Below are positions 45,596-54,623 of a DNA stretch of 64,000 bases, in pieces; the stretch's first letter is position 1; every line of letters starts with the position of its first letter. The DNA is from Campylobacter concisus (GTDB lineage: Bacteria; Campylobacterota; Campylobacteria; Campylobacterales; Campylobacteraceae). The notes under the pieces are model-generated. The model saw only the letters and a list, made by a program, of their open reading frames with translations, was not told where the DNA came from and did no database searches. The translations under genes were made by a program, and so were the position numbers. Location: contig LVWL01000020.1 in the NCBI GenBank assembly GCA_002092835.1, positions 62,001 to 126,000 of the forward strand, written 5' to 3'.

Positions 45596-45620
45596 CCTTT
45601 AAAATTTTAAAAGGCCTAAA

Positions 45621-46316
45621 ATGAATGAAAGAACGATTATTTTAGAGATGTTAAAGATGCAGCAAAGCCTAAATGATGAGACAAATGGGCTTGGCTGGGA
45701 AAATGGTTATACTAATAAAAATAAACTAATCAGCTGGAGGCGCTGCATATATATGGAGTGCGCTGAGCTAATCGATAGCTTTGCATGGAAACATTGGAAG
45801 AGCATCGATGCAAAGACTGATGAGCAAAATTTGCGCATAGAAGTTGTTGATATTTGGCACTTTATTATGAGCCTGGCTTTGCAAATTTATAAATCAAAAC
45901 AGCTTGGAGATATAGAAACTTTAGCTGATGATATTTGCCAATCAAGCGGATTTAGTGAGTTTTGCAAAGAGCCATTAAGGATCGAAGACGAGAGCATTTA
46001 TGAGATAATGAATGATGTTGAAATGCTCATACATGAGTGCAGCGGGTTTGACTACGATATATTTGATATTTTAAAAATTTACTTCTCTATGTCTTTAAAA
46101 TGTGGCGTAAATTTATACTCACTTTATGAGTGCTACATCGCCAAAAATGTACTAAATCGCTTCCGTCAAAATAATGGCTACAAAGAAGGTAGCTATAAGA
46201 AAAATTGGAACGGACGCGAAGATAACGAAGTGATGAGTGAAATTTTGTCAAATGGCGTTAGCAAGATTGATGAAATTTATGCCGCACTTGAGCACGAGTA
46301 TAAAAAGGTGAAATGA
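45621..46316 (+). CDS. dut: Dimeric dUTPase (all-alpha NTP pyrophosphatase)
   Basis: A 231-residue helical dUTP diphosphatase of the dimeric type known from Campylobacter and kinetoplastids, keeping uracil out of DNA and supplying dUMP. The metal- and nucleotide-binding motifs are visible: SWRRCIYMECAELIDSFAWKHWK with the ExxE/D pattern, then RIEVVDIWHFIMS, and the C-terminal KNVLNRFRQNNGYKEGSYKK. It is unrelated to trimeric dUTPases. An extended -10 promoter precedes it. It overlaps the following membrane-protein gene by ATGA and is probably co-transcribed with it. Confidence 0.9.
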   Translation: MNERTIILEMLKMQQSLNDETNGLGWENGYTNKNKLISWRRCIYMECAELIDSFAWKHWKSIDAKTDEQNLRIEVVDIWHFIMSLALQIYKSKQLGDIETLADDICQSSGFSEFCKEPLRIEDESIYEIMNDVEMLIHECSGFDYDIFDILKIYFSMSLKCGVNLYSLYECYIAKNVLNRFRQNNGYKEGSYKKNWNGREDNEVMSEILSNGVSKIDEIYAALEHEYKKVK

Positions 46317-47052
46317 TAAATCTTCTTCGCCTTGGCTTTAAAGACTTTTTTACTGCCAAATTTATCACGCTATCTATCTTGCCACTTTTTCTTAGTATCG
46401 TTAGCCTTGCGTGGCTCACGATCTGGGGTGGTGGCGAGATCTTTGACCTATTAAGCGAGGGGGCAAGAAGTGGCAATTATGCCTTTATTGATACAAACTC
46501 AACGCTCTCTTCATATGCTGTTAAAATTTTAAGCTTTAGTGCCACAAAATGGATCATAAGTATACTTTTTTACGTTTTAGCACCTTTTTAACGATAATTA
46601 TCAGCATAATAATCGCCCTAATCGTAGCCAGCTTTTTAACTCCAGTCGTAGCCAAAGAGATAAACAAAAGGCACTACAACTACGTGCTTAAAAGCGAGGT
46701 TAGCACGGCTAGAGTGCTAAAGGTGATGATGATTGAGATCATGAAATTTCTTGGGATATTGCTCGTTTGCCTACCGCTTTTATTTGTACCAGTATTAAAT
46801 TTTTTCATCATAAATGTGCCGTTTTTTTATATCTATTACAAACTTTTACTGATAGACGTTGGCTCAAACACTCTTGATAGTGATAAATTTGAGCTAGCAC
46901 TGCTTGAAGGTGGCGGGATAAAATTTATAGCTTTTACGCTTTTGTTTTATCTTGTCTCGCTTGTGCCGCTTGTGGGACTATTTTTTCAGCTTTATTTCGT
47001 GATAGTCTTGTCACACCTCTTTTTTGAGAAAGAAGCACTTATAAAAATTTAG
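46313..47052 (+). CDS. EI24/CysZ-like membrane protein (frameshifted)
   Basis: Two frames combine into one protein of about 246 residues with five or six hydrophobic segments. The first ends FYVLAPF at a TAA; restoring one T in the run at 46585-46589 continues it as FLTIIISIIIALIVASFL to 47052. The pattern, including the FLTPVVAKEIN segment after a long helix and a final FFQLYFVIVLSHLFFE helix, resembles EI24-domain proteins such as CysZ, a sulfate-uptake protein in enterobacteria. No cysteine-synthesis genes are nearby, so that role is not implied. It is coupled to dut by ATGA. Confidence 0.72.
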
Positions 47053-47070
47053 AGCCAGAAGGCCCTAAAT

Positions 47071-47592
47071 TTAAGCGTAGTAAGATACTTTGTTGCTCTC
47101 ATCAAGCAATGTATCAAATAGCCTTTTTGTCGCACTTAGTAGATTTTTATTTGCGTCATTTTTAGCTAGAAGCTCGTCAAACATCTTTAGCATATTGTCA
47201 TTTATGAAATTTTTATGATCCAGATCTTTTGCGTCAGGAAGCATCTGCTTGATCTTGTTTGAAAGCTCGCTTATGCTTTGGCTACTACCTGCGATCTTGT
47301 CGCCCTCTTTGACATTTTTCATAAACTCATCAACCTGTGGGCGAATTTGCTTCATCGCCTCTTCAATCTCTTTCATATCTTGCTCGTCTATGCCGTTGCC
47401 TTTATAGGCAAACTCATAGCCGTATTCGTGCGTAAGGGTTAGGCTTCTTTGGCTTGAAGTGCCATTTTTTTGGCTAGAAAACTCCAAACTTTTGTTGTCA
47501 TACATAGAAAAGCTTATCTCATCGCCTGAGCTAGTCTTCATCGAAAAGCTCATGTTGTTGTAGCTTCCTTGAGAGTAAAAATTTGTTTGCAT
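47071..47592 (-). CDS. Conserved hypothetical protein, soluble
   Basis: A 173-residue soluble protein without signal peptide or membrane helix. The N-terminal 60 residues are rich in Ser, Tyr and Phe (YSQGSYNNMSFSMKTSSG), suggesting beta structure; the rest is helical and charged. No nucleotide-binding or catalytic motif is recognisable. It has a good Shine-Dalgarno (AAAAGG) and sits alone on the minus strand between the CysZ-like gene and a DUF1294-like gene. Function unknown. Confidence 0.6.
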   Translation of the reverse strand: MQTNFYSQGSYNNMSFSMKTSSGDEISFSMYDNKSLEFSSQKNGTSSQRSLTLTHEYGYEFAYKGNGIDEQDMKEIEEAMKQIRPQVDEFMKNVKEGDKIAGSSQSISELSNKIKQMLPDAKDLDHKNFINDNMLKMFDELLAKNDANKNLLSATKRLFDTLLDESNKVSYYA

Positions 47593-47676
47593 TTTTAAAT
47601 CCTTTTGAGGCTAAATCGGCAAATTTTTAATTTCATAAAGCAAAATTTTGTAAAATGCGTCAAAAAAGGACGGGCG

Positions 47677-48045
47677 ATGTGTTGTTTTGGGACTAGGATC
47701 TTTTTGCTTATGCTTATCACTGTTTTAAGCTTTGGCTTTGCTAGGCTCTACCCAGTTTTACCAGTCGTTGGCTACTACTTGATACTTGCAAATTTGCTCT
47801 CGATTTTAATGTTTTCACTATTTTTTAAAGGGCTTTTGCCAAGCTTTGTAAAGGTTAATGCGATTCACTATTTTTCGCTAATTGGTGGCTTTTTAGGAGC
47901 ATTTTTAATGATGCTTGTTTTTAAAAAAGTAGCAAAAGATAAATTTACTTTAGTAGAGCTTATTATTTTTACACTTTGGGTGCTAATAATCGCTATAGTT
48001 ATCTTTAAATTTCAAGTCATTCTTGACATTTTTAGAGGAATTTAG
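47677..48045 (+). CDS. DUF1294-like small membrane protein
   Basis: A 122-residue protein with four hydrophobic helices. A longer frame starts at 47605, but AAGGACGGG directly before the ATG at 47677 (MCCFGTRIFLLML) makes that the likely start. The helix pattern with NLLSILMFSLFF, SLIGGFLGAFLMMLVFKKVAKDKF is DUF1294-like, although the conserved DK and arginine positions of that family are weak here. It ends exactly where the next gene starts (TAG then ATG), so the two are co-translated. Function unknown. Confidence 0.6.
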   Translation: MCCFGTRIFLLMLITVLSFGFARLYPVLPVVGYYLILANLLSILMFSLFFKGLLPSFVKVNAIHYFSLIGGFLGAFLMMLVFKKVAKDKFTLVELIIFTLWVLIIAIVIFKFQVILDIFRGI

Positions 48046-48465
48046 ATGGATGAGAGAATAGTTAAATTTTTTAAAAAGATGCATCTCGCAAGTGTCTGCG
48101 CCATTGATGACGAGGGTCAGCCTTACGCTTTTAGCGCATTTTACGCCTTTGATGAGCTAAGCTTTTGCCTTTTGTTAGCTAGCTCTGATGAGAGCTCACA
48201 TGTTAAATTTTTAAAAAACTCAAAGCTTGTTGCTGGCACGGTCGCTCTTGATACAAAGATCGTTGGTAAGATAGAGGGCGTACAGTTTCAAGGAGTGATG
48301 AGAGAGGCTAGCGCAAGTGAGCGAGAAATTTACTTTAAAAGGTTTTTTTATGCAAAAGCAATGGATCCAAAGATTTGGTGCATAAATCTTGAAAAACTAA
48401 AATTTACGAGTAATGTCCTTGGTTTTGGCAAAAAGATAAGGTGGGAAAGAAACGATAAAATTTAG
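48046..48465 (+). CDS. Pyridoxamine 5'-phosphate oxidase-like flavin-binding protein (YhbP type)
   Basis: A 139-residue split-barrel protein: the N-terminal strand HLASVCAIDDEGQPYAFSAFYAFDE and the SSHVKFLKNSKLVAGTV segment are typical of the PNPOx-like/YhbP family, members of which bind FMN or haem. The C-terminal WCINLEKLKFTSNVLGFGKK strand is also family-like. The exact reaction is unknown. It follows the preceding membrane gene without any gap and stands just upstream of the fab cluster promoter. Confidence 0.7.
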   Translation: MDERIVKFFKKMHLASVCAIDDEGQPYAFSAFYAFDELSFCLLLASSDESSHVKFLKNSKLVAGTVALDTKIVGKIEGVQFQGVMREASASEREIYFKRFFYAKAMDPKIWCINLEKLKFTSNVLGFGKKIRWERNDKI

Positions 48466-48471
48466 ACGTTA

Positions 48472-48490
48472 AGCTTATATAAGCTACAAT
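48472..48490 (+). promoter_or_regulatory. Palindrome and -10 box upstream of fabG
   Basis: AGCTTATATAAGCT (48472-48485) is a perfect 14-base palindrome whose end overlaps a TACAAT hexamer (48485-48490), a plausible -10 box 33 bases before fabG. A repressor of fatty-acid genes could bind here; no such regulator is known to me in Campylobacter. Confidence 0.4.
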
Positions 48491-48522
48491 CATTGAAAAA
48501 TTAGAAAAAATAAGGAGAATTT

Positions 48523-49266
48523 ATGAAATTTAGCGGGAAAAATGTACTAATAACAGGTGCAAGCAGAGGTATAGGCGCACAGATCGCAAAGACGCTTGCA
48601 AATATGGGCTTAAAAGTGTGGATAAACTACCGCTCAAAGCCTGAGATAGCAGACGCTTTGCAGGCTGAGATCGAGCAAAATGGCGGCAAGGCTGCAGTGA
48701 TAAAATTTGACGCAACTGACGAAGATGAGTTTATAAAAGGTATAAATTTGATAGTTGATAGCGATGGTGAGTTAAGCTACCTCGTAAACAACGCTGGCAT
48801 CACAAACGACAAGTTAGCACTTCGCATGAAAACAAGCGAATTTACAGATGTGATAAATGCAAATTTAACTTCAGCCTTCATCGGATGTAGAGAGGCTTTA
48901 AAGGTTATGAGTAAAAAACGTTTCGGAGCGGTCGTAAACGTCGCATCTATCGTTGGTGAGATGGGGAATGCCGGCCAGGTAAACTACTCAGCAAGCAAGG
49001 GCGGACTAATCGCCATGAGCAAGAGCTTTGCAAAAGAGGGTGCAAGTAGAAATATCCGCTTTAATAGCGTAACCCCAGGCTTTATCGAGACTGATATGAC
49101 GCATGGGCTAAGCGATGAGGTGAAGAAAACTTATAGCGATAATATCCCGTTAAAACGCTTTGGCAGCGCTAGCGAGGTGGCTGAGGCTGTGGCATTTTTA
49201 CTAAGTGATCACGCGAGCTACGTAACTGGCGAGACGCTTAAAATAAACGGCGGACTTTATATGTAG
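48523..49266 (+). CDS. fabG: 3-oxoacyl-[ACP] reductase
   Basis: The 247-residue short-chain dehydrogenase reduces 3-oxoacyl-ACP with NADPH in fatty-acid elongation. It shows the cofactor loop TGASRGIG at residue 12, NNAGIT, and the catalytic Ser-Tyr-Lys set with YSASKGG near residue 152. The C-terminal YVTGETLKINGGLYM is characteristic of FabG. The start has an AAGGAG site. It heads a fatty-acid cluster with acpP, fabF and accA, so FabG rather than another SDR is well supported by context. Confidence 0.94.
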   Translation: MKFSGKNVLITGASRGIGAQIAKTLANMGLKVWINYRSKPEIADALQAEIEQNGGKAAVIKFDATDEDEFIKGINLIVDSDGELSYLVNNAGITNDKLALRMKTSEFTDVINANLTSAFIGCREALKVMSKKRFGAVVNVASIVGEMGNAGQVNYSASKGGLIAMSKSFAKEGASRNIRFNSVTPGFIETDMTHGLSDEVKKTYSDNIPLKRFGSASEVAEAVAFLLSDHASYVTGETLKINGGLYM

Positions 49267-49354
49267 GTAAATTTCAGACAAGTTTTGAAATTTAAAATAA
49301 ATAAAAGCGTAAATATTATAAGATAACAGACATTTTTTATAAGGAGACCTTAAA

Positions 49355-49588
49355 ATGGCAGTATTTGAAGACGTAAGAGACGTAGTTGTAGAGCAACTAA
49401 GTGTAGATCCACAAGCAGTAAAATTAGAGTCTAAAATCATTGAGGATTTAGGCGCTGATTCACTTGACGTTGTAGAGCTAGTTATGGCTTTAGAAGAGAA
49501 ATTTGAAGTAGAAATTCCTGATAGCGAAGCAGAGAAATTAATAAGCATTCAAGACGTTGTAAATTATATAGAAAAGCTAGGTAAATAA
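49355..49588 (+). CDS. acpP: Acyl carrier protein
   Basis: A 77-residue acidic helical protein with the phosphopantetheine attachment serine in [18 protein letters not shown] at about residue 37. It carries growing acyl chains through fatty-acid synthesis. A strong AAGGAG lies upstream, and an 88-base gap from fabG leaves room for a separate promoter to give the high expression ACP requires. Gene order fabG-acpP-fabF is the classical one. Confidence 0.96.
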   Translation: MAVFEDVRDVVVEQLSVDPQAVKLESKIIEDLGADSLDVVELVMALEEKFEVEIPDSEAEKLISIQDVVNYIEKLGK

Positions 49589-49622
49589 TTAAAATTTACA
49601 CAGTTTGATTTAAGGAGATGTA

Positions 49623-50834
49623 TTGAAACGAGTCGTTGTAACTGGTATAGGCATGATAAACGCACTTGGCCTTGACAAAGAGAGTTCTTTTAAGGCTATT
49701 TGCGAGGGTAAAACAGGTGTGAAAGAGATCACAAGCTTTGATGTAAGTGACTTTCCTGTTAAAATTGCTGCCGAGATAACTGATTTTGATCCGAATAGCA
49801 TTTTAGACGGCAAAGAGGTGAAAAAAGTAGATCGTTTCATACAGCTTGGCATAAAAGCATCTAATGAAGCTATGGCTGATGCAAATTTTAAAGAGTTTGA
49901 TGCTCATAAATTTGGCGTTAGCTCGGCAGCTGGCATAGGTGGTTTGCCAAATATTGAGAAAAATTCAATTACATACTTTGAAAAAGGCGTAAAGAGAATT
50001 TCTCCATTTTTTATTCCATCAGCACTTGTAAATATGCTAGGTGGCATAGTTTCTATAAATCACGGACTTAAGGGTCCAAATTTGTCTAGTGTAACAGCAT
50101 GTGCAGCAAGCACTCATGCGATATCGCAAGCTGCAAAATGTATAATGATCGGTCAAGCTACAAATATGCTAGTTATCGGCGCTGAGTCTACTATCTGTGG
50201 CGTTGGCATAGGTGGCTTTGCAGCGATGAAAGCGCTATCAACAAGAAACGATGAACCAAGTAAGGCGTCGAGGCCATTTGACGCAAATCGCGATGGTTTT
50301 GTAATGGGTGAAGGAGCTGGTGCACTTGTGCTTGAAGAGTATGAATCAGCTGTTGCAAGAGGTGCTAAAATTTATGCTGAAGTAGTTGGATTTGGCGAGA
50401 GTGGAGATGCACACCATATCACATCACCAACACTTGAAGGCCCATTAAGTGCAATGAAACAAGCACTTGATATGGCAAAAGGTGTAAAGATAGACTATGT
50501 CAATGCACATGGTACTTCAACACCTGTAAATGACAAGAATGAAACTGCGGCGTTAAAAGCAGTTTTTGGTGATAAATGTCCACCAGTTAGCTCAACAAAA
50601 GGTCAAACTGGACACTGCCTAGGCGGTGCTGGTGCGATCGAAGCTGTCATATCTATAATGGCAATGAGAGATGGCATCATCCCTCCAACGATAAACTACG
50701 AAACGCCAGATCCAGAGTGCGATCTAGACTACGTTCCAAATAAAGCTAGAAAAGCTGATATAAAAGCTGTTATGAGCAACTCATTTGGCTTTGGTGGCAC
50801 GAATGGCGTCGTGATATTTAAAAAGTTGGATTAA
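49623..50834 (+). CDS. fabF: 3-oxoacyl-[ACP] synthase II
   Basis: This 403-residue condensing enzyme elongates acyl-ACP with malonyl-ACP. The catalytic triad is visible: Cys in [10 protein letters not shown] near residue 161, His in NAHGTSTP and His in [12 protein letters not shown]. The start is TTG at 49623, chosen because AAGGAG lies eight bases upstream and the nearby ATG at 49618 is followed at once by a stop. It is 34 bases after acpP and followed directly by accA. Confidence 0.95.
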   Translation: MKRVVVTGIGMINALGLDKESSFKAICEGKTGVKEITSFDVSDFPVKIAAEITDFDPNSILDGKEVKKVDRFIQLGIKASNEAMADANFKEFDAHKFGVSSAAGIGGLPNIEKNSITYFEKGVKRISPFFIPSALVNMLGGIVSINHGLKGPNLSSVTACAASTHAISQAAKCIMIGQATNMLVIGAESTICGVGIGGFAAMKALSTRNDEPSKASRPFDANRDGFVMGEGAGALVLEEYESAVARGAKIYAEVVGFGESGDAHHITSPTLEGPLSAMKQALDMAKGVKIDYVNAHGTSTPVNDKNETAALKAVFGDKCPPVSSTKGQTGHCLGGAGAIEAVISIMAMRDGIIPPTINYETPDPECDLDYVPNKARKADIKAVMSNSFGFGGTNGVVIFKKLD

Positions 50835-50835
50835 G

Positions 50836-51771
50836 ATGTCAAATTATTTAGATTTTGAAAAAAGCATAAAGCAAATTGATGAAGATATAGCAAATGCTAA
50901 GATCAGAGGCGATGAACATGCTGTTGAAATTTTAAATAAGAATTTATCCAAAGAGATATCAAAAGTATATAAAAATTTAAACGAATATCAACGTTTGCAA
51001 CTTGCTCGTCATCCAGATAGACCATATTCTATTGATTATATTAATGCACTTTTGATTGATGGATATGAGATTCATGGAGATAGAGCATTTAGAGATGATC
51101 CAGCGATAGTTTGTTACATCGGCTATATTGGAGGTAAAAAGACTGTCGTTATAGGCGAGCAAAAAGGCCGTGGCACTAAAAATAAATTAAGAAGAAATTT
51201 TGGTATGCCTCATCCTGAGGGTTATCGCAAAGCTCTTAGAGTTGCAAAAATGGCTGAGAAATTTAATCTACCTATTTTATTTCTCATAGACACTCCAGGC
51301 GCATATCCAGGTGTTGGAGCTGAAGAGCGAGGACAAAGTGAAGCTATAGCTAGAAATTTATTTGAGTTTGCAAATTTAAAAACTCCAATAATTGCTGTTG
51401 TTATCGGCGAAGGTGGAAGCGGTGGCGCTTTAGCTATTGGTGTGGCTGATAGACTTGCCATGATGAAAAATTCTGTGTTTTCGGTTATTTCGCCAGAAGG
51501 CTGTGCGGCAATACTTTGGAATGACCCAGCTAAACAAGAACAAGCTACAAAATCTATGAAAATAACAGCTGATGATTTAAAAAGTCTATCACTGATTGAT
51601 GCTGTTATAGATGAGCCGATAAATGGAGCCCATAGAGATAAAGATGGTGCTGCAAAAGCACTTGCAAATTATTTTATCTCAGAATTAGCTGAGCTTGAAA
51701 AGCTTGATATAAAAGATCTTGTAGCAAAAAGAATAGAAAAAATTCTATCTATCGGAGCATTTGAAGAATAA
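50836..51771 (+). CDS. accA: Acetyl-CoA carboxylase carboxyltransferase subunit alpha
   Basis: The 311-residue alpha subunit, with AccD, forms the carboxyltransferase that makes malonyl-CoA. Recognisable segments are [71 protein letters not shown] and [18 protein letters not shown]. It starts one base after the fabF stop codon. accD and the biotin subunits are not in this window. The length is typical for the family. Confidence 0.95.
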   Translation: MSNYLDFEKSIKQIDEDIANAKIRGDEHAVEILNKNLSKEISKVYKNLNEYQRLQLARHPDRPYSIDYINALLIDGYEIHGDRAFRDDPAIVCYIGYIGGKKTVVIGEQKGRGTKNKLRRNFGMPHPEGYRKALRVAKMAEKFNLPILFLIDTPGAYPGVGAEERGQSEAIARNLFEFANLKTPIIAVVIGEGGSGGALAIGVADRLAMMKNSVFSVISPEGCAAILWNDPAKQEQATKSMKITADDLKSLSLIDAVIDEPINGAHRDKDGAAKALANYFISELAELEKLDIKDLVAKRIEKILSIGAFEE

Positions 51772-51963
51772 ATTTATAGTCACAACAATTTTATAAAAAT
51801 ATTTATTAAATTTGTTTGTGGTACCATCTACTAAAAATACTAAAAATATTTAAAATCAATATAAATTTAATCGCTTTAACTGCCATAATTTTTACACTGG
51901 CTTTTATATCTTTAAGATTTAAACACTAAAATTATTAATATCAAATCCACATAAAGAATATTA

Positions 51964-52818
51964 ATGAATAAATTTCAAGAAAAATATATCACTCTTTCAA
52001 AAGAATATTATAAAAATAATGGCAATGCTTCTAGTATTGAGGCACTCTATCAGTTTAAAGAAGAGTTGGAAAATTGTGATGACATTCACGCAAAGTATGT
52101 TCTAGTCGATGTTTATCAGCTTTTATCTATGAGAAAGAGTGCTTACGACTTACTTTTAAAAATACATGATAAAAGTGATAAAAAGCAGCTAAAGACACTT
52201 GGCTATCTAGTGCAATTCATTGACGAGAATGATAGATGGGCACTACCTCGCCCAAAAAGTAGAGATCAAATTTTAGCTCAAAAAGACAAAGCCATCACGT
52301 TACCAAAATTTATCTACCATCCTAATCCTTTAAGAACCGGTGTATTTAAAGATGATATGAACATAGTGTGTGAGTGTTGTGGCAAAGATACTGAAGTTTA
52401 TTATAGCGGTAGCATTTATTGCGAGCAAGATATTTCGTATCTTTGTCCTACTTGTATTTCTAGCGGCAAGGCTGCCAAGAAATTTGATGCTACATTTGTA
52501 CAAGATGCTGACAAACTAAATACAAGTGATGCTAAAAAGGATGATGAACTTTTTAGAAGAATCCCGGGCTACGAGAGCTGGCAGGGTGAGCATTGGATAG
52601 TTTGTTGTGATGATTATTGCGAATTTTTAGGTGACGTTGGTACAAGAGAGCTTGAAGAAAATGGTATAGCAGACGAGGTCTTTGAGGACTACGCAAAAAG
52701 AGCCGAATACGACGATAAAATGCTACGCGAACATCTTGTTAAAGCTGGCGATATTGCTGGATATTTGTTTCGTTGTTTGCATTGTAAGAAGTATCATATA
52801 TACGTTGATGCTTGTTAA
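51964..52818 (+). CDS. CbrC family protein with N-terminal helical extension
   Basis: Residues from about 108 to 284 match the CbrC (UPF0167) family: LPKFIYHPNPLRTGVF, then CECCGKDTEVYYSGSIYC, LCPTCISSGKAAKKFDATF, and a final CLHCKKYHIYVD. Several cysteine pairs suggest zinc binding. In E. coli CbrC is linked to colicin E2 tolerance. The first 100 residues form a separate helical, TPR-like extension (YQFKEELENCDDIHAKYVLVD region) not found in the short E. coli protein. It lies ten bases before a YwqG-family gene. The role here is unknown; an immunity-type function is only a possibility. Confidence 0.75.
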   Translation: MNKFQEKYITLSKEYYKNNGNASSIEALYQFKEELENCDDIHAKYVLVDVYQLLSMRKSAYDLLLKIHDKSDKKQLKTLGYLVQFIDENDRWALPRPKSRDQILAQKDKAITLPKFIYHPNPLRTGVFKDDMNIVCECCGKDTEVYYSGSIYCEQDISYLCPTCISSGKAAKKFDATFVQDADKLNTSDAKKDDELFRRIPGYESWQGEHWIVCCDDYCEFLGDVGTRELEENGIADEVFEDYAKRAEYDDKMLREHLVKAGDIAGYLFRCLHCKKYHIYVDAC

Positions 52819-52828
52819 AGAGGAAAAT

Positions 52829-53680
52829 ATGGATATTGCAAAAATTTCTAAAGGTTGTAAAGAACGTGGGCTGGATGAACTTTTTAAACTTTTATCGCCA
52901 CTAGCAAGAAATGCCATAAGGATAGATGTGCAAGCTAAAAATGACGATGATATCGCCGTTGGAGCGTCTAAATTTGGCGGCTCGCCAGATCTGCCAGATA
53001 GTTTAGCATGGCCGTCAAATGAAAATGGCGCGCTTAGCTTTGTGGTACAGATAAATTTTACTGAAGCTAGCAAATTTGACATTGACTCACTACTGCCAAA
53101 AAGTGGAATGCTCTATCTCTTTTATGATAGAAATTTGCGTGTTTGGGGCTATGATCCTACCGATAAAAATGGCTTTGCAGTGATCTTTTCTGATGTAAAT
53201 GATGAGTCACTTTCTCGCAGGAGAGCGGAGAGCTTAGAGGGAGAAAATTCTATATTTAATGCACGCTTGCTTAGCTTTAAAAATGAGATAAATTTGCCAA
53301 ATTTACAAAGCTCAATTGTGCCATTTAGTAAAATTAGTGAGGCTGAGTGGGAGGCCTATCATGAGGTTATTGAGCCAAGCTGGCAGGCTAAAGAAAATAA
53401 GCTCCTTGGACACTCTGATAATGTCCAAGATGGCATGGAGCTAGAGTGTGAGCTGGTTGCAAATGGACTTAGTTGTGGTGATGGTAGCGCTTATCACCAC
53501 CCAAGAATAGCGGAATTTGAGAAAAATTCTGCCCAGTGGCAACTGCTTTTACAGATAGATAGTGATGATGAGGGCGACATGGACTGGGACGGAGAGGGCA
53601 GAGTTTATCTGTGGATAAAGAAGGATGATCTTTTGGCGCGCGATTTTAGCAAGACGTGGCTAATTTTGCAAACGAGTTAA
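52829..53680 (+). CDS. DUF1963 (YwqG family) protein
   Basis: A 283-residue soluble protein of the YwqG family: GASKFGGSPDLPDSLAWP, FVVQINFTEASKFD, SGMLYLFYD and the closing DEGDMDWDGEGRVYLWIKKDDL are conserved features. The frame is open further upstream, but AGAGGAAA before the ATG at 52829 fixes the start. In Bacillus subtilis ywqG lies in the operon that also encodes a polymorphic toxin and YwqK. Here it is paired with the CbrC-family gene. No molecular function is established. Confidence 0.8.
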   Translation: MDIAKISKGCKERGLDELFKLLSPLARNAIRIDVQAKNDDDIAVGASKFGGSPDLPDSLAWPSNENGALSFVVQINFTEASKFDIDSLLPKSGMLYLFYDRNLRVWGYDPTDKNGFAVIFSDVNDESLSRRRAESLEGENSIFNARLLSFKNEINLPNLQSSIVPFSKISEAEWEAYHEVIEPSWQAKENKLLGHSDNVQDGMELECELVANGLSCGDGSAYHHPRIAEFEKNSAQWQLLLQIDSDDEGDMDWDGEGRVYLWIKKDDLLARDFSKTWLILQTS

Positions 53681-53719
53681 TTACAAAAATTTATTAAGAT
53701 CGCTTGTATTTTTGTATCA

Positions 53720-54467
53720 TTGGCAGTCCTTTTAAAGGGATTTATGCCTAAAATTTCATCACGCAGGCACTTTCTTGCTACGACTGCTTTGCTTGCAGCA
53801 AGTGCCATTTTGCCTACTTTTGCTCACACATCGCCCACAAAAGGTCAAAACCAAACAAATTTAAAAAAGATGATTAAAAATATCGTTTTAGCTCATGGCG
53901 CGTTTGCCGATGGTTCTTGCTACGCTGAGGTGATCCGCCACTTGCAAGAAGCTGGCATTAACGCCGTTGCCGTGCAAAACCCGCCAACTCCACTTGTAGC
54001 AGACGCTTAGAGGCTTAAGCGCACACTTTAGAGGGCTCAGGGCAAGAGTCTGCTAGTTGGGCACTCACGAAAAGGTCGCTGCTCTTGTTTATTTCTCAGC
54101 CACCCTGCCCGATAATATCGAGTGCGCTGCTGAGGCGCTTGAGCGGCAAAATGCGCCGATGAAAGGTCTTAGTCCAGATGCAAATGGCAAGATATTTTTG
54201 CCAGCTGAGGCGTTTGCGGATGTGATGGCAAATGACCTGCCAGCAAAGCAAAGCCGCGCTTTAGCAGCGCTTCAAACGCCTATAAATGCAGCTACATTTA
54301 GCGATAAGATAGGCACGGCTGCTTGGCATGAAAAGCCATCTTTTTATCTTTTAACTAAAAACGACCACGCCTTGGCGTATGAGGTGCAGCAGCGTTTTGC
54401 AAAGCAGATAAATGCAAAAACAAAAGAGTTGGCAAGTTGGCTCATTGAGATTGCAAATTTGATTTAA
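53720..54467 (+). pseudogene. Degenerate exported alpha/beta hydrolase
   Basis: The frame opens with a twin-arginine-type signal (SSRRHFLATTALLAASA) and IVLAHGAFADGSCYAEV, the N-terminal part of a common alpha/beta hydrolase family. It then meets two in-frame TAG codons (about 54008 and 54032), yet still reads SLLVGHS in the same frame. Immediately after, the sequence switches frame to GTHEKVAALVYFSATLPDN. The nucleophile elbow after GHS and roughly ten following residues are missing. The C terminus is also unusual after NAKTKELAS. These multiple lesions indicate real decay rather than one sequencing error. It is convergent with a cupin remnant. Confidence 0.75.
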
Positions 54468-54479
54468 ATTTATAAAACG

Positions 54480-54500
54480 AGCCACTTTAAATGAGTGGCT
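54480..54500. terminator. Hairpin between hydrolase and cupin remnants
   Basis: AGCCACT-TTAAATG-AGTGGCT is a perfect 7-base stem; downstream on the plus strand T-rich DNA follows after ten bases. It could terminate either of the convergent units. Confidence 0.45.
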
Positions 54501-54582
54501 TGAGGTTAAATTTTATTAGTGTTTTTTACTCATCAAAGCTTTAAAATTTTAAATAATTAAGCCCATCAATGCCCAAATTTAG

Positions 54583-54617
54583 GCAAAATGTATTATGGCT
54601 AAAGGCTAAATTTGGCC
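54583..54617 (+). repeat. 35-base fragment resembling the ribE 5' region
   Basis: This segment matches 59049-59083 inside ribE (codons for QNVLRLKAKF) with three mismatches in 35 bases. The similarity stops abruptly on both sides. It looks like a small duplicated scrap of ribE left at the edge of the decayed cupin gene. Confidence 0.5.
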
Positions 54618-54623
54618 GCCACT

